From NCBI GenBank assembly GCA_005408345.1, contig SEMN01001271.1, positions 1 to 64,000 on the forward strand: a stretch of 64,000 bases of DNA. Direction: 5' to 3'. The notes beneath the pieces were generated by a model. The model was not told the origin of the DNA, ran no database searches, and worked only from the letters and a program-made list of their open reading frames with translations. This DNA is from Macquaria australasica (lineage: Eukaryota > Chordata > Actinopteri > Centrarchiformes > Percichthyidae). Positions 58,782 through 63,109 of the stretch are shown in pieces. Each line of letters starts with the position of its first letter. Within the stretch, counting starts at the first letter, position 1. Made by a program: the position numbers and the translations under genes.

Positions 58782-60911
58782 ACATGTGTATATAAGTTTT
58801 CTGCTAATTTCTTGATTTTATGAATTGATTTTTTATGTTTATTTCAAATGTCAGTATGACCTTATGCTTTGGCAATATTATCTTTGCTACACCAACATCA
58901 ACACACACACACACACACACACCTACATCAATGCACACACTTAACTTCCACAGTCTCACATAAGTGTATTTAGGTTTTTTGCTATTAACCTGATTTTATG
59001 TTCCTTCTATGTTCTATGAGAACATAAGTACAGTAGTACAGTACAGTACAGTTCTACATACAGATGTAAAATAATAGTTGTGGTAATGGCATTGATGCTA
59101 ATATTAATAGCAATATAATAATATTATTACTAATAATAAGACCAATAATAATAATAGCAGCAGCAGGTGTTGAGCAGGAACACGGGGGCAGCAGGTGGCC
59201 TGCAACCATAGGCAGAGAGGCAGAGATACCTGCAGAAAGCAACAGACGGAGAGAGAGAGACGAGAGAAAGCACACAACTACGGGAAGGGGAAGCAGCACA
59301 GCTAAGGGGTGGCTCAGGGCTAACTTGAGACAGCCCTACTATAAGCTTTATCAAAGAGGAAAGTCTTAAGCCTACTCTTAAATGTGAGGAGGGTGTCTGC
59401 CTCCCGTACATAAACTGGGAGCTGGTTCCACAGGAGAGGAGCTTCTACTTTTAGAGACTCTAGGAACCATAAGGAGCCCTGCATTCTGGGAGTGCAGTGC
59501 TCTAGTGGGGTAATGCGCTTTAAGGTATGATGGTGCCTGACCATTAAGGGCTTTGTAGGTTAGGAGAAGGATTTTAAATTCTATTCTGGATTTTACAGGG
59601 AGCCAGTGTAGAGATGCTAATATTGGAAAAATATGATCCCTTTTCTTGGGTCTTGTCAGTAAACGTGCCGCAGCATTCTGGATCAGCTGGAGAGTCTTAA
59701 GGGACTTATTGGGGAAGCCTGATATAGGGAGATGAAATAATCCAGCCTAGCTGTAACACATTTTGCTGCATCTTTTTGAGAAGGGATGTGCCTGATTTTT
59801 GCAATGTTACGTAGGTGAAAAAAGGCAGTCCTTGAAGTTTGTTTTAAGTGAGAGTTAAAGGACATATCCCGATCAAACATATCCTGATACTGGTAGATGC
59901 ACAGTATGCTGGCAAGTGGTTTAATGCTTTTTGGTGTCTAAATATTTTGGTATATGATTACTCTAAGCCCCACAGCTAGGCAAGTGAGAGAGATAGAGAG
60001 AGCTGCAAACCGTAAACAACTGTTTCTACTCTATTTTAACTTCTGCACTATTTTATGTCTTAGATTATCTTGTACTTGCGTGATTTTCTTTTTATCCATA
60101 TTGTTTGAGCATTGTTGGAGGGAGCCTGAGAACTAAGAATGTCATTGCCAGTGGTTGGCTTCACTGTAATTGTTGCATAAAGAACTTTAACTTGTACTAC
60201 ACTGGTACAGTTTAATTTCTTTTAGCAACCAAATTCTGTGCCACAAACTGAAATCATAACATATCCTGGTCCAAATCAGAAGACTTTATATTTGACTACT
60301 TCAGCCATTGAGCCTGGGTACAGTGCAGCAATGAAGATCCTAGGAATCATATGTTAAGCCACAAACCAGCCACTATGCCACTGCAAACATGCCAATTTAG
60401 ATGTTGTTTCTGGTGTAATGCAACTGCTTGGTCCTGATAAGCAGCCACTATATAGATGCAAACAGTAGTCTGTGCTGCTCTATAGTGTAAACCATAGCAA
60501 CATATTGATTGATAATGAGTCTAATTTATCATCTTATCAAGTGTCTTATTCCACTATCTAGGTTTATCCACAAATACAATAGCCAAAATTCCTCTCTGAT
60601 GCAATCTTTCTGGGATTTGGAGTCCAAAGATTTTGAGACACTACTTTTAAGACACCAAATGTTGCTCTTGCTGACTTTTATGACCCCTAATTTCCTCACG
60701 TCTGGTGGAAAGACAGCACACTGGTCCAGTCAGGAGAGCCAGGACAGATGTCCAGGGTGTGGTGTTTTTTTTTTACCTGGGTGGAGTCAGAGAGGGTGAG
60801 GTGTTCAGGAGAATCAGGGTTGCTGTAGAGGAGGTTGTTCATGTAGTTGTGGGCCAACCGTTCCAACTCTGCCTGGCTAACATCAGCCAGGAGATCCACA
60901 GGGAACTTCAT
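10069..60911 (-). CDS. fam169 (paralogue unresolved): FAM169-family protein with giant acidic tail (whole gene, 10 coding exons)
   Basis: Exons, in transcript order: 60911-60777, 46760-46575, 44496-44325, 42527-42348, 42200-42078, 41867-41734, 41622-41592, 41515-41431, 15958-15874 and 15780-10069. Every junction has AG/GT and the phases agree, giving 2280 residues. Residues 1-265 match FAM169A/B as I know them: VDLLADVSQAEL, VGFVPLYG, LLDQWWAVDNILKT, GERIVLYILNR, EAVGFYSVKPSG, GIGLQMLEDFV, LLWEVE. FAM169A (SLAP75) is described as a lamin-associated nuclear-envelope protein, and this region has a GNAT-like look (RGKGIG at 191-196). Residues 378-2280 are a Glu-rich tail far longer than in human FAM169A (about 670 residues in total). 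The start is the first ATG after a likely 3' splice site, so a non-coding 5' exon probably lies further upstream. A versus B paralogue cannot be decided here. Confidence 0.85.
15874..15958 (-). CDS. fam169 (paralogue unresolved): FAM169-family exon 9
   Basis: Acceptor TTTTAG before 15958, donor GAG|GTATG at 15874-15873. It encodes IEDIEAETPREEQVSAQLKT and ends LIQTE, in phase with exon 10 (GIFSVAPEE). Its first base completes an Arg codon begun by exon 8, 25.5 kb upstream. Confidence 0.8.
16141..16890 (+). pseudogene. LINE reverse transcriptase remnant
   Basis: Broken frames give SGFRPTRVHSTITA, DLSKAFDTVDHYILLNKL (RT motif with catalytic-region Asp), then NSKKTKCVHF, HYKYLGIWLDSRLS and LAKKIKFQIAFLYQNRARFS. 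It is a non-LTR RT core with the YADD region deleted. The block KYLGIWLD is typical of several fish LINEs outside L2; the family is not assigned. It is heavily mutated and lies in intron 8. Confidence 0.6.
16895..17745 (+). pseudogene. L2-clade LINE, internally deleted (ORF1 esterase, EN start, RT end)
   Basis: At 16908-17177 the frame gives VKCIPEARVGDVESYLK and FIHAGGNDTQLRQSDITKI, the SGNH-type esterase segment of L2/CR1 ORF1. At 17300-17510 follow CGLLNIRSV, ISDYHIDFVLLTETWL and GGGVAAIF, the N-terminal endonuclease blocks. From about 17580 it jumps to the RT C-terminal block (LQLIQNA-like, LTRTRKRD-like), so most of ORF2 is deleted. Stops and frameshifts are numerous. Confidence 0.7.
17746..18289. 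other. intron sequence, possible unidentified repeat
   Basis: The part 17746-17930 is GC-richer than its surroundings and may be a decayed repeat. The remainder is AT-rich. Nothing could be named. Confidence 0.35.
18290..18490 (+). mobile_element. L2 3' UTR fragment
   Basis: Matches the L2 3' UTR copies at 1-504 and 32214-32735, from TGTATGTAGAACTGTACTGT to CCTGTTAAAAGGGAGTTTT. It includes an expanded CT-rich tract at 18365-18405. The tail is missing. Confidence 0.7.
18985..19825 (+). pseudogene. L2/CR1-clade LINE ORF1 with esterase domain
   Basis: The first ATG at 18989 gives CLCLTQKISMLEGRISILYQ, an N-terminal leucine-rich coiled segment, then a basic stretch. From about 19380 other frames give LIGDSLIRNF (Gly-Asp-Ser), VAIHIGTNDT (Gly-x-x-Asp) and DGIHPSPQGT (Asp-x-x-His). 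These are the SGNH-hydrolase blocks used by ORF1 esterases of L2/CR1 LINEs. At least three frame breaks separate them, so the ORF is dead. Confidence 0.7.
19950..21430 (+). pseudogene. L2/CR1-clade LINE ORF2 (endonuclease and RT) and 3' end
   Basis: This follows the ORF1 remnant in the same orientation. Endonuclease blocks are TVVLCGDFNIHVDDPTN (20130-20190) and GHTLDLVFTLGI with VSDHKCIVFN (20250-20360). RT blocks are a DLSAAFDTIDH-like segment (20700-20745), a WFSSYLSNRSF-like segment (20790-20830) and a truncated YADD-type region (20960-21000). The 3' end near 21400 reads TGCTCTATAAATAAAAATTA. The RT core is partly deleted and frames shift repeatedly. Confidence 0.65.
21555..23123 (+). mobile_element. 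Tc1-like DNA transposon, 1.57 kb, TA target site
   Basis: The ends CAACCCCGATTCCAAAAAAG and its inverse are perfect inverted repeats, flanked by TA at 21553-21554 and 23124-23125. A second internal repeat (CAAAAAAGTTGGGAC) sits near 21746 and, inverted, near 22917. That gives the two-repeat IR/DR end structure known for Tc1/Sleeping Beauty-type elements. It encodes one transposase (21911-22990), now broken. Confidence 0.9.
21911..22990 (+). pseudogene. Tc1-like transposase, frameshifted
   Basis: The first segment starts MGRGSPLCEKLRGQMVQQF and contains paired helix-turn-helix DNA-binding regions (TIARNLGISPSTVYNIIKRF). It stops at TGA 22319-22321. A second frame carries LWSDESKFQIVFGNHG (first catalytic Asp) and ASVMVWGCVSAHGMG. 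A third carries FQQDNAKPHSA (second Asp) and SPDLSPIENVW (Glu of DD34E). So there are one nonsense codon and at least two frameshifts (near 22350 and 22570). The ATG at 21911 is preferred over 21836 because the family N-terminus begins there. Confidence 0.85.
23124..24373. other. intron 8 sequence, nothing recognised
   Basis: AT-rich, with no supported exon or repeat. Confidence 0.4.
24374..24434. repeat. (TG)n(AG)n compound microsatellite
   Basis: A run of TG units followed by imperfect GA units. Confidence 0.95.
24445..25815 (+). pseudogene. non-LTR retrotransposon ORF2 (copy B of the 57-kb LINE)
   Basis: Broken frames give LEHNVLSKGQIGFLPNH, then a deletion, LFNIYINDLAVLLEQSRTPG, FLLYADDLVFLSS (catalytic YADD intact) and LLEEYCQNWALTVNFNKSK. 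It continues with the thumb/C-terminal blocks ALYAIKRQFY, IQPIILYGSEIWGP, ILTKYRLSDHSLAIERGRH and CTICDC, then ends near 25815 before a CA run. It is colinear with 57042-58740 but keeps about 280 bp that the other copy lacks, and it lacks the endonuclease. The clade is not assigned. Confidence 0.75.
25824..25849. repeat. (CA)n microsatellite at LINE 3' end
   Basis: CA run immediately after the LINE. The sister copy at 58.7 kb also ends in a CA run, so it may be the element's tail. Confidence 0.9.
25890..26330. repeat. dispersed repeat with tandem 78-bp units
   Basis: Two similar units (about 25916-25993 and 25997-26074) share GGGTAC-C-CAA-GAACTTAAAA and end GATGAGGTT. They are followed by several GGTTC-AGAACC-like inverted short motifs up to 26330. 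It resembles the non-coding GGAACC-rich repeats of fish genomes. Confidence 0.5.
26331..27209. other. intron 8 sequence, nothing recognised
   Basis: No supported exon or named repeat. A few short direct and inverted AT-rich motifs only. Confidence 0.35.
27300..27596 (+). pseudogene. C-terminal exon-like ORF of a lineage-specific fish protein
   Basis: The open frame gives MVITGNPFGECSIAVHLDGE, then EQPTDITMAMGIIMGVYFLF, LKYAKHTKGTLLFLKTLLGI and TSVLRLLKSPI before a stop. This resembles the last exon of a large family of uncharacterised, probably TE-associated fish proteins (from memory). I see no good splice acceptor: a C-run precedes the frame without an AG. No partner exon is recognised upstream, so a relic is more likely than a gene. 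It is antisense to the host gene inside intron 8. Confidence 0.4.
27617..27870. repeat. dispersed repeat fragment
   Basis: Begins AAAGGAAAACTCCAGTATTT and TTAACCTGGACCCTG, a phrase common in fish non-autonomous elements. The boundaries are uncertain. Confidence 0.3.
28140..29750 (-). pseudogene. hAT-like transposase remnant (ZNF862-type)
   Basis: Read right to left: MLTMCYLTLLNWTRAQIQNR, a TDRAVVLTGRQSGLIA segment (Asp block), VLCLAHRLELAVNDSLKVV (conserved CxxHRLEL block), ILKIGQVFTLRWVSSSF (RW block), then MLKLMDQHFWLKERTELVLF and FRDWKLQGKENQGKALTR with STSAEGLF at 28450. These are the ordered blocks of hAT-derived transposases such as ZNF862-like proteins. Frame changes and stops break it throughout. 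No TIRs were identified. Confidence 0.7.
29922..30545 (+). pseudogene. L1-like ORF1 (coiled coil plus RRM-like)
   Basis: Starts MTKKDTETTSRR. A coiled-coil region reads TKQLRQQVESLTAKMEDLEN and is followed by the RRM-like start RSRRSNVRLVGLPENAEGKD. A frameshift near 30365 separates this from PAPIVIERAHRVPTGLRSNP and VHAFLNNIQEKVRDG. This is the normal domain order of L1/Tx1-type ORF1 proteins. Confidence 0.7.
31250..32209 (+). pseudogene. L1-like ORF2 endonuclease domain
   Basis: Starts at MTSNTEFKITSWNVRGLNN, with the conserved LLLQESHL. After a break, 31577-32209 gives NIVNIYCPN, YIIGGEFSCALEP (the usual GGDFN is altered here), SRIDYFLVS and MVISDHSPISL. The changed Asp/Asn in GGEFS would be expected to damage catalysis. 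The frame ends 5 bases before the L2 insertion. Confidence 0.75.
32214..32735 (+). mobile_element. L2 3' UTR inserted in the L1-like LINE
   Basis: It runs from TAGTTGTGTGCTTTCTCTCC to a TTGAATTAAA tail. It is colinear with 1-504 and with the minus-strand copy at 59040-59310. It sits exactly where ORF2 sequence is missing. Confidence 0.8.
32736..33543 (+). pseudogene. L1-like ORF2 reverse transcriptase core
   Basis: Blocks in order: ALLSLDAEKAFDRIEW (first catalytic Asp), RFGIGEGFLKWIRTIYKNPT, STCQGCPLSPLLFVLAMEP, SLYADVVLFL (the usual YADD is YADV), then FTYLGIKITPEI and ILPKLLYLFQSIPL, ending TNFFWNNRR. The frame breaks at 33051. The second Asp of YADD is lost. It is cut after WNNRR by the gypsy element and continues at 38911. 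Confidence 0.8.
33539..33543 (+). repeat. target-site duplication TCTAG (left)
   Basis: TCTAG immediately before the 5' LTR; repeated at 38911-38915 immediately after the 3' LTR. Confidence 0.9.
33544..34129 (+). repeat. 5' LTR (586 bp)
   Basis: Starts TGTTGTGTCTCGTCGG and ends TTTGTGACA. A TATA box TATAAATAG lies at 33780-33788. A minisatellite near 33897-34035 has four units built on GTGAGCGTTTT-TTGT, against three in the 3' LTR. Confidence 0.92.
34147..35207 (+). pseudogene. gypsy gag remnant
   Basis: The first ATG after the leader (34147) is followed by an in-frame TGA at 34263-34265. The capsid-like part lies at 34270-34625, then a second interruption, then 34747-35208. A CCHC zinc knuckle (CFYCGQLGHQLAPC) lies near 35066-35107, with a highly basic region just before it. 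This would be the particle and nucleic-acid-binding protein of the element. At least two stops make it non-functional. Confidence 0.8.
35220..38335 (+). pseudogene. gypsy pol remnant: protease, RT, RNase H, integrase, chromodomain
   Basis: Protease active-site block LIDSGTDESF at 35233. The RT begins near 35670 (GIIRPSSSPAGAGSFF, LRPCTDYSPLN). The segment expected to hold the catalytic Asp pair (near 36105) is out of frame. RNase H region at 36436-36819 (VVEVDVSNEGIGAVLSQ, WTDHKNLEY). Integrase at 36961-37660 has the HHCC finger (CHPGVKRT, CPVCARNK), SMDFVTGLPPSKGH and YHPQSNGQTEHFNQEL in another frame. A chromodomain-like block (RGRQFLVDWEGYGPE) is at 38205-38260. There are several frameshifts and stops. 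Confidence 0.85.
38361..38372 (+). promoter_or_regulatory. polypurine tract of the gypsy element
   Basis: A G-run lies three bases upstream of the 3' LTR, the expected position of the plus-strand primer in reverse transcription. Confidence 0.7.
38376..38910 (+). repeat. 3' LTR (535 bp)
   Basis: Colinear with the 5' LTR but about 51 bp shorter, mainly through one fewer GTGAGCGTTTT unit and a shorter CATGTCATGT stretch near the start. TATA box at 38601-38609. Followed at once by TCTAG. Confidence 0.92.
38911..39740 (+). pseudogene. L1-like ORF2 C-terminus, continued after the gypsy element
   Basis: Resumes as SRLRFTLLYLPYNRGGFNLP and NLRWYYWAAQLRAAMCYF, directly completing the RT-distal block interrupted at 33543. 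Later frames give MPIWGNTKIIPGRVDAGFKT, MSFTELQEKYNVPSKHFKFI and FLQAKRAIAIGWKNVNKP, the usual C-terminal blocks of L1/Tx1 ORF2. A TAAATAAATAAA run at 39190 lies between two frames. Confidence 0.8.
39775..41430. other. intron 8 sequence without recognised genes
   Basis: Contains the (TG)n tract at 40242-40300 and otherwise unique-looking AT-rich sequence. No exon of the host gene was found between exon 8 (41431) and the L1-like element. Confidence 0.45.
40242..40300. repeat. (TG)n(CG)n microsatellite
   Basis: A TG run of about 38 bases leading into alternating GC/GTGCG units. Confidence 0.95.
41431..41515 (-). CDS. fam169 (paralogue unresolved): FAM169-family exon 8
   Basis: Acceptor GTAACAG before 41515; donor CAG|GTTTGT at 41431-41430. 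Encodes SARGRSSGSKHRKMGENITE then DKSEKVI plus two bases, in phase 2 with exon 9. It is basic and serine-rich, with no domain. Confidence 0.75.
41592..41622 (-). CDS. fam169 (paralogue unresolved): FAM169-family exon 7 (31 bp)
   Basis: A micro-exon, EEVTVLQATK plus one base, between TTTGTAG and GTGAGC. It is supported mainly by phase agreement with exons 6 and 8. Confidence 0.65.
41734..41867 (-). CDS. fam169 (paralogue unresolved): FAM169-family exon 6
   Basis: Acceptor TTTCTCAG, donor TTG|GTACAT. Encodes SKSLLFIEESLVIPEVTEKD and MEAITTQIKEAESMECTVEI. It marks the start of the acidic, low-complexity part. Confidence 0.75.
42078..42200 (-). CDS. fam169 (paralogue unresolved): FAM169-family exon 5
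   Basis: Acceptor TTCCTAG, donor GTG|GTAAG. Encodes VCEKYLCQYPGDTDLLWEVE and ends KIQAMDLS. The YPGD-LLWEVE block is a FAM169 signature (residues 225-265). Confidence 0.88.
42348..42527 (-). CDS. fam169 (paralogue unresolved): FAM169-family exon 4 (GNAT-like motif)
   Basis: Acceptor CTTGTAG, donor AAAG|GTACG. Encodes residues 165-224, including YQLPVMNSIFVRKCQRGKGI and GLQMLEDFVLSF. RGKGIG at 191-196 fits the R-x-x-G-x-G acetyl-CoA-binding pattern of GNAT folds. Whether FAM169 proteins are catalytic is not shown here. Confidence 0.88.
42680..44110. mobile_element. foldback DNA element with ~400-bp TIRs and 6-bp TSD
   Basis: The outer ends are TATGGAATATTATATCATTC and its inverse, flanked by ACACAG at 42674-42679 and 44111-44116. 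The arms (42680-43090 and 43740-44110) are inverted copies. They carry a tandem of about 42 bp based on TTTTGCAAACTTGTACA-GTATCTGTAA (two to three units in the left arm). Nothing inside encodes a transposase. A retroposed fragment is nested at 43485-43717. It lies in host intron 3. Superfamily not assigned. Confidence 0.85.
43485..43717 (-). mobile_element. retroposed 3' end with poly-A and 14-bp TSD
   Basis: On the minus strand the insert ends TTCAATAAAAAAG followed by an A-rich tail. It is flanked by GGTTGGATCTCTTT at 43471-43484 and 43718-43731. A poly-A tail, an AATAAA signal and a long direct duplication are signs of LINE-mediated retroposition. The source transcript is not recognised. 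Confidence 0.8.
44325..44496 (-). CDS. fam169 (paralogue unresolved): FAM169-family exon 3
   Basis: Acceptor CCCTCAG, donor TCAG|GTGAT. Encodes residues 108-164: VETVGERIVLYILNRVIYRA, LPFLCHGEKDNAKIFW and GEAVGFYSVKPS. These are strongly FAM169-like blocks. Confidence 0.9.
44576..45332. mobile_element. TIR element (MITE-like), 757 bp
   Basis: The left end TAAAGGCCAGTTCAGACCAA and the right end, inverted, agree over about 30 bases. The interior is non-coding. The right part recurs at 2571-2882. The target duplication is not clear. It lies in host intron 2. Confidence 0.8.
45333..46574. other. host intron 2 sequence, nothing recognised
   Basis: AT-rich, with no supported exon or repeat. Confidence 0.4.
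46575..46760 (-). CDS. fam169 (paralogue unresolved): FAM169-family exon 2
   Basis: Acceptor CTTTCCTCAG, donor GTGGAG|GTATGA. Encodes residues 46-107: VTIDISSVGFVPLYG, QKILALFSPSDPFTAVALYL and LDQWWAVDNILKTADPARDG. QWWAVDNILKT is the clearest FAM169 block in the window. Confidence 0.92.
46761..47263. other. host intron 1 sequence, nothing recognised
   Basis: AT-rich stretch between host exon 2 and the first repeat of intron 1. Confidence 0.4.
47264..47345 (+). repeat. hAT-type terminal sequence fragment
   Basis: CAGTGGTTCTCAGACTTTT followed by ACCACGGCACTCC resembles the terminal inverted repeat of hAT (Charlie-type) elements. No partner end was found. Confidence 0.4.
47400..47519 (+). pseudogene. 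LINE endonuclease segment left of the big transposon (copy A, 5' part)
   Basis: The frame giving LRHNQDHVVNKM ends at 47519 and continues at 57042 as KMGKELVHLCCSLGLYML. Thus 47400-47519 and 57042-58740 are one LINE split by the transposon at 47520-57041. Confidence 0.65.
47512..47519 (+). repeat. 8-bp target-site duplication, left copy (CAAAATGG)
   Basis: Matches AAAAATGG at 57042-57049 in 7 of 8 positions. The two copies directly abut the outermost bases of the inverted repeats. Confidence 0.75.
47520..47706 (+). repeat. left terminal inverted repeat
   Basis: From ATGACAGCATATCACTGCC to TTTAGGATTGGACGTT. It pairs with 56671-57041, which contains extra sequence between the outer 50 bp and the inner 125 bp. 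It includes a CpG-containing stretch (CCGCGCGTG) and lies just upstream of the candidate first ATG at 47748, so it probably carries a promoter. Confidence 0.85.
47748..51795 (+). pseudogene. transposon-borne HECT-domain (E3 ubiquitin ligase-like) gene, multi-exon
   Basis: Exons visible by splice sites and homology: 47748-47765 (MTDHKE, tentative), 48288-48500 (FPGLFKSGKGYTPSPKRRAV), 48626-48701 (VPLEGAWMLHKAA), 48990-49052, 49137-49186, 49443-49535 (acidic), 49655-49860 (VTREDMFNRGMGQWKCQ then SFIGESGIDNGALRK), 50036-50198 (IIAVSITQGGPPPNFFREWC), 50354-50457, 50652-50796, 50936-51015 and 51401-51795. The last six or so form a HECT domain: N-lobe entry in the exon at 49655 and C-lobe ending FGRA. 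The C-lobe Cys in NACSNSVTFP lies about 33 residues from the end, as for the ubiquitin-accepting Cys of HECT ligases. In-frame stops at 48397 and 49835 (TAA inside the GALRK-x-F block) make it a pseudogene. AATAAA follows at 51841. Similar genes are known in fish as G2E3-like or uncharacterised HECT proteins. Confidence 0.75.
51874..52110 (+). repeat. two direct repeats of about 55 bp
   Basis: CATGTATAATTAATGTCTAT and AAGATGAGAA-GAATGTTACTATCC at 51865-51920 recur at 52051-52106 with small differences. They lie between the convergent genes of the transposon, just after the HECT gene's poly-A signal. Confidence 0.7.
52372..52860. mobile_element. palindromic MITE nested in the transposon
   Basis: The left end ACACTTTACAATACAGTACA pairs with the inverted right end (ACGCTTTACAATACGGTACA). 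Its interior is rich in AACTAATCA/TGATTAGT-like inverted motifs. No coding sequence. Confidence 0.65.
52900..53232. mobile_element. MITE with CAGGGTT termini nested in the transposon
   Basis: The left end CAGGGTTCGTACAG and the right end TTGTACAAACCCTG are inverted repeats. The interior is non-coding and contains repeated TTCAAG motifs. An 8-bp duplication is not evident. Confidence 0.55.
54109..54146. repeat. (TG)n microsatellite
   Basis: A TG run of about 38 bases in a transposase intron. Confidence 0.95.
56426..56502. repeat. perfect 13-bp hairpin with a third copy
   Basis: TTATCTGATTAGC (56426-56438), an 8-base spacer, then GCTAATCAGATAA (56447-56459). A further direct copy of the second arm occurs at 56489-56501. 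It lies in the first intron of the transposase gene. Confidence 0.7.
56671..57041 (-). repeat. right terminal inverted repeat
   Basis: The inverse of 47520-47706 for its outer 50 and inner 125 bases. About 190 extra bases lie between, including the 60-bp L2 insertion. The transposase ATG (56613) lies 58 bases inside its inner edge, so this repeat likely carried the transposase promoter. Confidence 0.85.
56858..56917 (-). mobile_element. 60-bp L2 tail insertion with 5-bp TSD
   Basis: The reverse complement of the L2 3' tail (GTGCCCTGAGATAAC to TTGAATTGAA), flanked by GAAGT at 56853-56857 and 56918-56922. It is an extremely 5'-truncated copy that landed in the right inverted repeat. Confidence 0.85.
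57042..58740 (+). pseudogene. non-LTR retrotransposon (copy A): endonuclease end and RT
   Basis: Endonuclease end: MGKELVHLCCSLGLYMLNGR, GDSLGRFTYCSALGTSVVD and TITDMDPYLIS with LSDHYQINVY. RT: VIDFKKAFDSIWQEGL (first Asp), LFNIYINDLAVLLEQSRTPG, then a frameshifted YADD region at 57780 and LLEEYCQNRALTVNFNKSKM. A roughly 280-bp deletion removes the region after FGLAVNTLKQQ that copy B keeps at 24960-25250. The 3' blocks up to CTICDC and the end near 58735 match copy B. Confidence 0.78.
58745..58776. repeat. (CA)n microsatellite at LINE 3' end
   Basis: A C-run followed by CA units directly after the LINE. A second CA run lies at 58901-58922. Confidence 0.95.
59040..59890 (-). pseudogene. L2-clade LINE: RT C-terminus plus 3' UTR
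   Basis: Read right to left: MFDRDMSFNSHLKQTSRTAF, FHLRNIAKIRHI, an LIQNAAARLLTRPKKRD-like block at 59690-59640, LHWLPVKSRIEFKIL, APLLWNQLPVYVREADT and KSRLKTFLFDKAYSR. The 3' UTR then runs to about 59040. It links the C-terminal RT block and the common 3' UTR in one uninterrupted copy, which justifies calling the UTR-only fragments L2. Frames shift several times and the final tail is missing. Confidence 0.8.
60777..60911 (-). CDS. fam169 (paralogue unresolved): FAM169-family exon 1 (start codon)
   Basis: ATG at 60911-60909: MKFPVDLLADVSQAELERLA, HNYMNNLLYSNPDSPEHLTL, SDSTQ, donor CAG|GTAAAA. It matches the FAM169 N-terminus (F-x-V-D-L/I-L opening). A non-ATG extension upstream was not used. 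The sequence TGTCTTGTGTAG just before the ATG (AG at 60915-60914) looks like a 3' splice site, so the 5' UTR may be split. Confidence 0.88.
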
Positions 60912-60913
60912 CT

Positions 60914-60930
60914 CTACACAAGACACAATC
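60914..60930 (-). other. candidate 3' splice site of a 5' UTR intron
   Basis: GATTGTGTCTTGTGTAG ends two bases before the start codon. No upstream donor or non-coding exon could be fixed. Confidence 0.45.
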
Positions 60931-62770
60931 GACAGCAGTGAGAAGGAGCAGTGTTCAGACCCTCAGTCAGCCATTGCCGTCATCACTCCGCCAAGCTACT
61001 GTGACTGTGGAGTCATGTGAAACTGTCAAAAAGGCAAGAATAGGTTGGCTGGTGTTTTCTATATTTTTCTTAATGTCAACAAATCCCATGAAAACAACAA
61101 AACCAACAACAGCTCACAAATATATAGTTTCATTCGTAAAATTGCAAAGAAAGTTCCTAAAAAAGCGTTACTCAATCAGGAGGAAATTGGATGAATCCAC
61201 ATTTGGTGTTCTAGTGAGTATTTGGGGCAGCAGGATGCTGTATGTGGGATTGGGTCCAAATAAACTAGTGTGTGTGGTCATGATAATGAAGGAACATGTC
61301 ACCCAGTGCAACAGTGTGGCTCATTTATGTGTTTTTCTGAGCTCTATGGCACAGAGGAAAAAGATATATCAGGCTGTGATACATATGCAATACTTGTTAG
61401 TAGATACATTCACTGTTGGATCTGTACAAGAGATTTGTTGACAAGACGAAAAGTAGAAGAGAATATTACCAGTCTTATTCTTTATGTATCAAGAAAATTC
61501 ACAATATTCTGACTATTCGCCCAACCTGTAATAAACACATTACAATGTCAACATCCACTATCAAGCTGACGTCTTCGTGTGGTAGTACGCATTACTCCAA
61601 TCACAGCGAAATGGAAGAAACCGATTTGGTTCTTAGGGGAGGGGGTGACTCCTGGGATACACTGCACGACAGACTGATGATAAAACACCGTAGCTCAGCT
61701 GTAACCAGTAATTTTGTTATCATCCAATTGTATAATTTAAGTTCATTACAAGTCACAAGCTAAACAACTCACGACACATCTTGTGTCCAATCGGGTCAAC
61801 AGTTCAGTGCTGTGGTTGCTGAGCTGGTAGCTCCTGTTTTGTTACCAAATCTGATTGTTTTTGCACTGCTTTGTTTTGCTGTACTAAAAATGTAGTGAAT
61901 GTATCATTACATACCATCACCACCATAACTGCCCTAACAAGCAGTCCCTTTATGTCATGTTTAGATTCAGTTTCAAAATGTGTGTAACTTGGCAGCATTT
62001 ACGTTGTCTGGCTAGTGGATCTATGCCTGTTAGGTGTTCTGGAAGTGTAAAAATGAAGGAGTTTTATATTGTTTTCAGTACACTATTACAAACAATTTTA
62101 ATATTTCATATTTAATACAAATGGATGCAATCTCTTGTACAATTGTTTCATAAATAACAAGGAAGTTGGGATGCCCTGAGCCAATCCACAGGGTTTGTGT
62201 CAAGGCCATTAAAACAGGAACTTGTTTCTTGTACAGCTGTCTATAGAACTTACTTTGAATGCCACATTTGAAAGAGCTTTTGAAATAAGACGGCCTTGTT
62301 GGCTCATATTCAGTCTAGAAATGGGGACAATGTTTGGGTGTTTCTGGAGTGGCCATTGACCTGTTAGGACTGCACAGTAACTACACAAGCAAGACACAAG
62401 TAGATTTATAGTGAAATAACTTATAGAATTATGGGGAAGTATGATATAAACTGATGAGGTTGAAAATGGCTGGATTGGTACTAAAGCATGCCACTGCAAA
62501 ATATGTTCACAATTTGATATAATGTAAAACTAGTGGAGTTGTTGTTAGCCACTGTTACATGCAAATGTAGCTTTGGACTACTAAAACAAACAATCATTAT
62601 AGCCACAGAACAGTGGCACCTGTGGAAATAATGCAAATGTTTCTCTGTGGGTAGTTAGAATACAGCATCACCTGGTGAGCAGGTAGCAGGGAAAGCAGAA
62701 GAGAAGAGAATTTAAAACTGTACATAAAATTAGTGTCCTACGTGGATTTACATAAATATAAATGTTTAGT
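60931..62770. other. upstream region of the host gene, no recognised exon
   Basis: Open frames here (for example 60938-61441) have no recognisable motif and are probably chance. GCTGACGTCTTCG near 61566 and a minus-strand CTGTGATTGGAG near 61600 are possible promoter-type motifs, but this is weak. Confidence 0.35.
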
Positions 62771-62777
62771 CAGTAAT

Positions 62778-63027
62778 AGGGTACCACTCTCTAATAAGGC
62801 TCCTTTTATAAAGTGCGTGTTATAAAAAGGATCTAATGGATTTATTAATGGTTAATCAATAATTTACAAAAGAATTTTGGGCTAGATTATCTGCAGCCCT
62901 TTTCTAGAAATGAGTGATCTAACCAGTCAAAAGGGAGTTTCCACAACCTTCACAACCCAACATTTGTTTTTATTCATATAACTTATAACTTATGAAGCAT
63001 TAGTAAATTATTTATTAACCATTAGGC
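62778..63027. repeat. possible MITE-like repeat
   Basis: AGGGTACCACTCTCTAATAA and an inverted pair, ATTTATTAATGGTTAAT versus ATTTATTAACCATTAG, resemble a common fish non-autonomous element. The ends are not well defined. Confidence 0.35.
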
Positions 63028-63109
63028 TAATAGAGCCCCTCATTATAACTGTTTTCTCTTACTGTCATTTCATATTTTGCAGATTTTGTCATTGAAGCGT
63101 TTAATGTTA

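Noticed and set aside
60938..61441. 167-residue plus-strand frame upstream of the host gene
   Set aside because: No motif, no splice support, and it overlaps the likely 5' UTR of the minus-strand gene.
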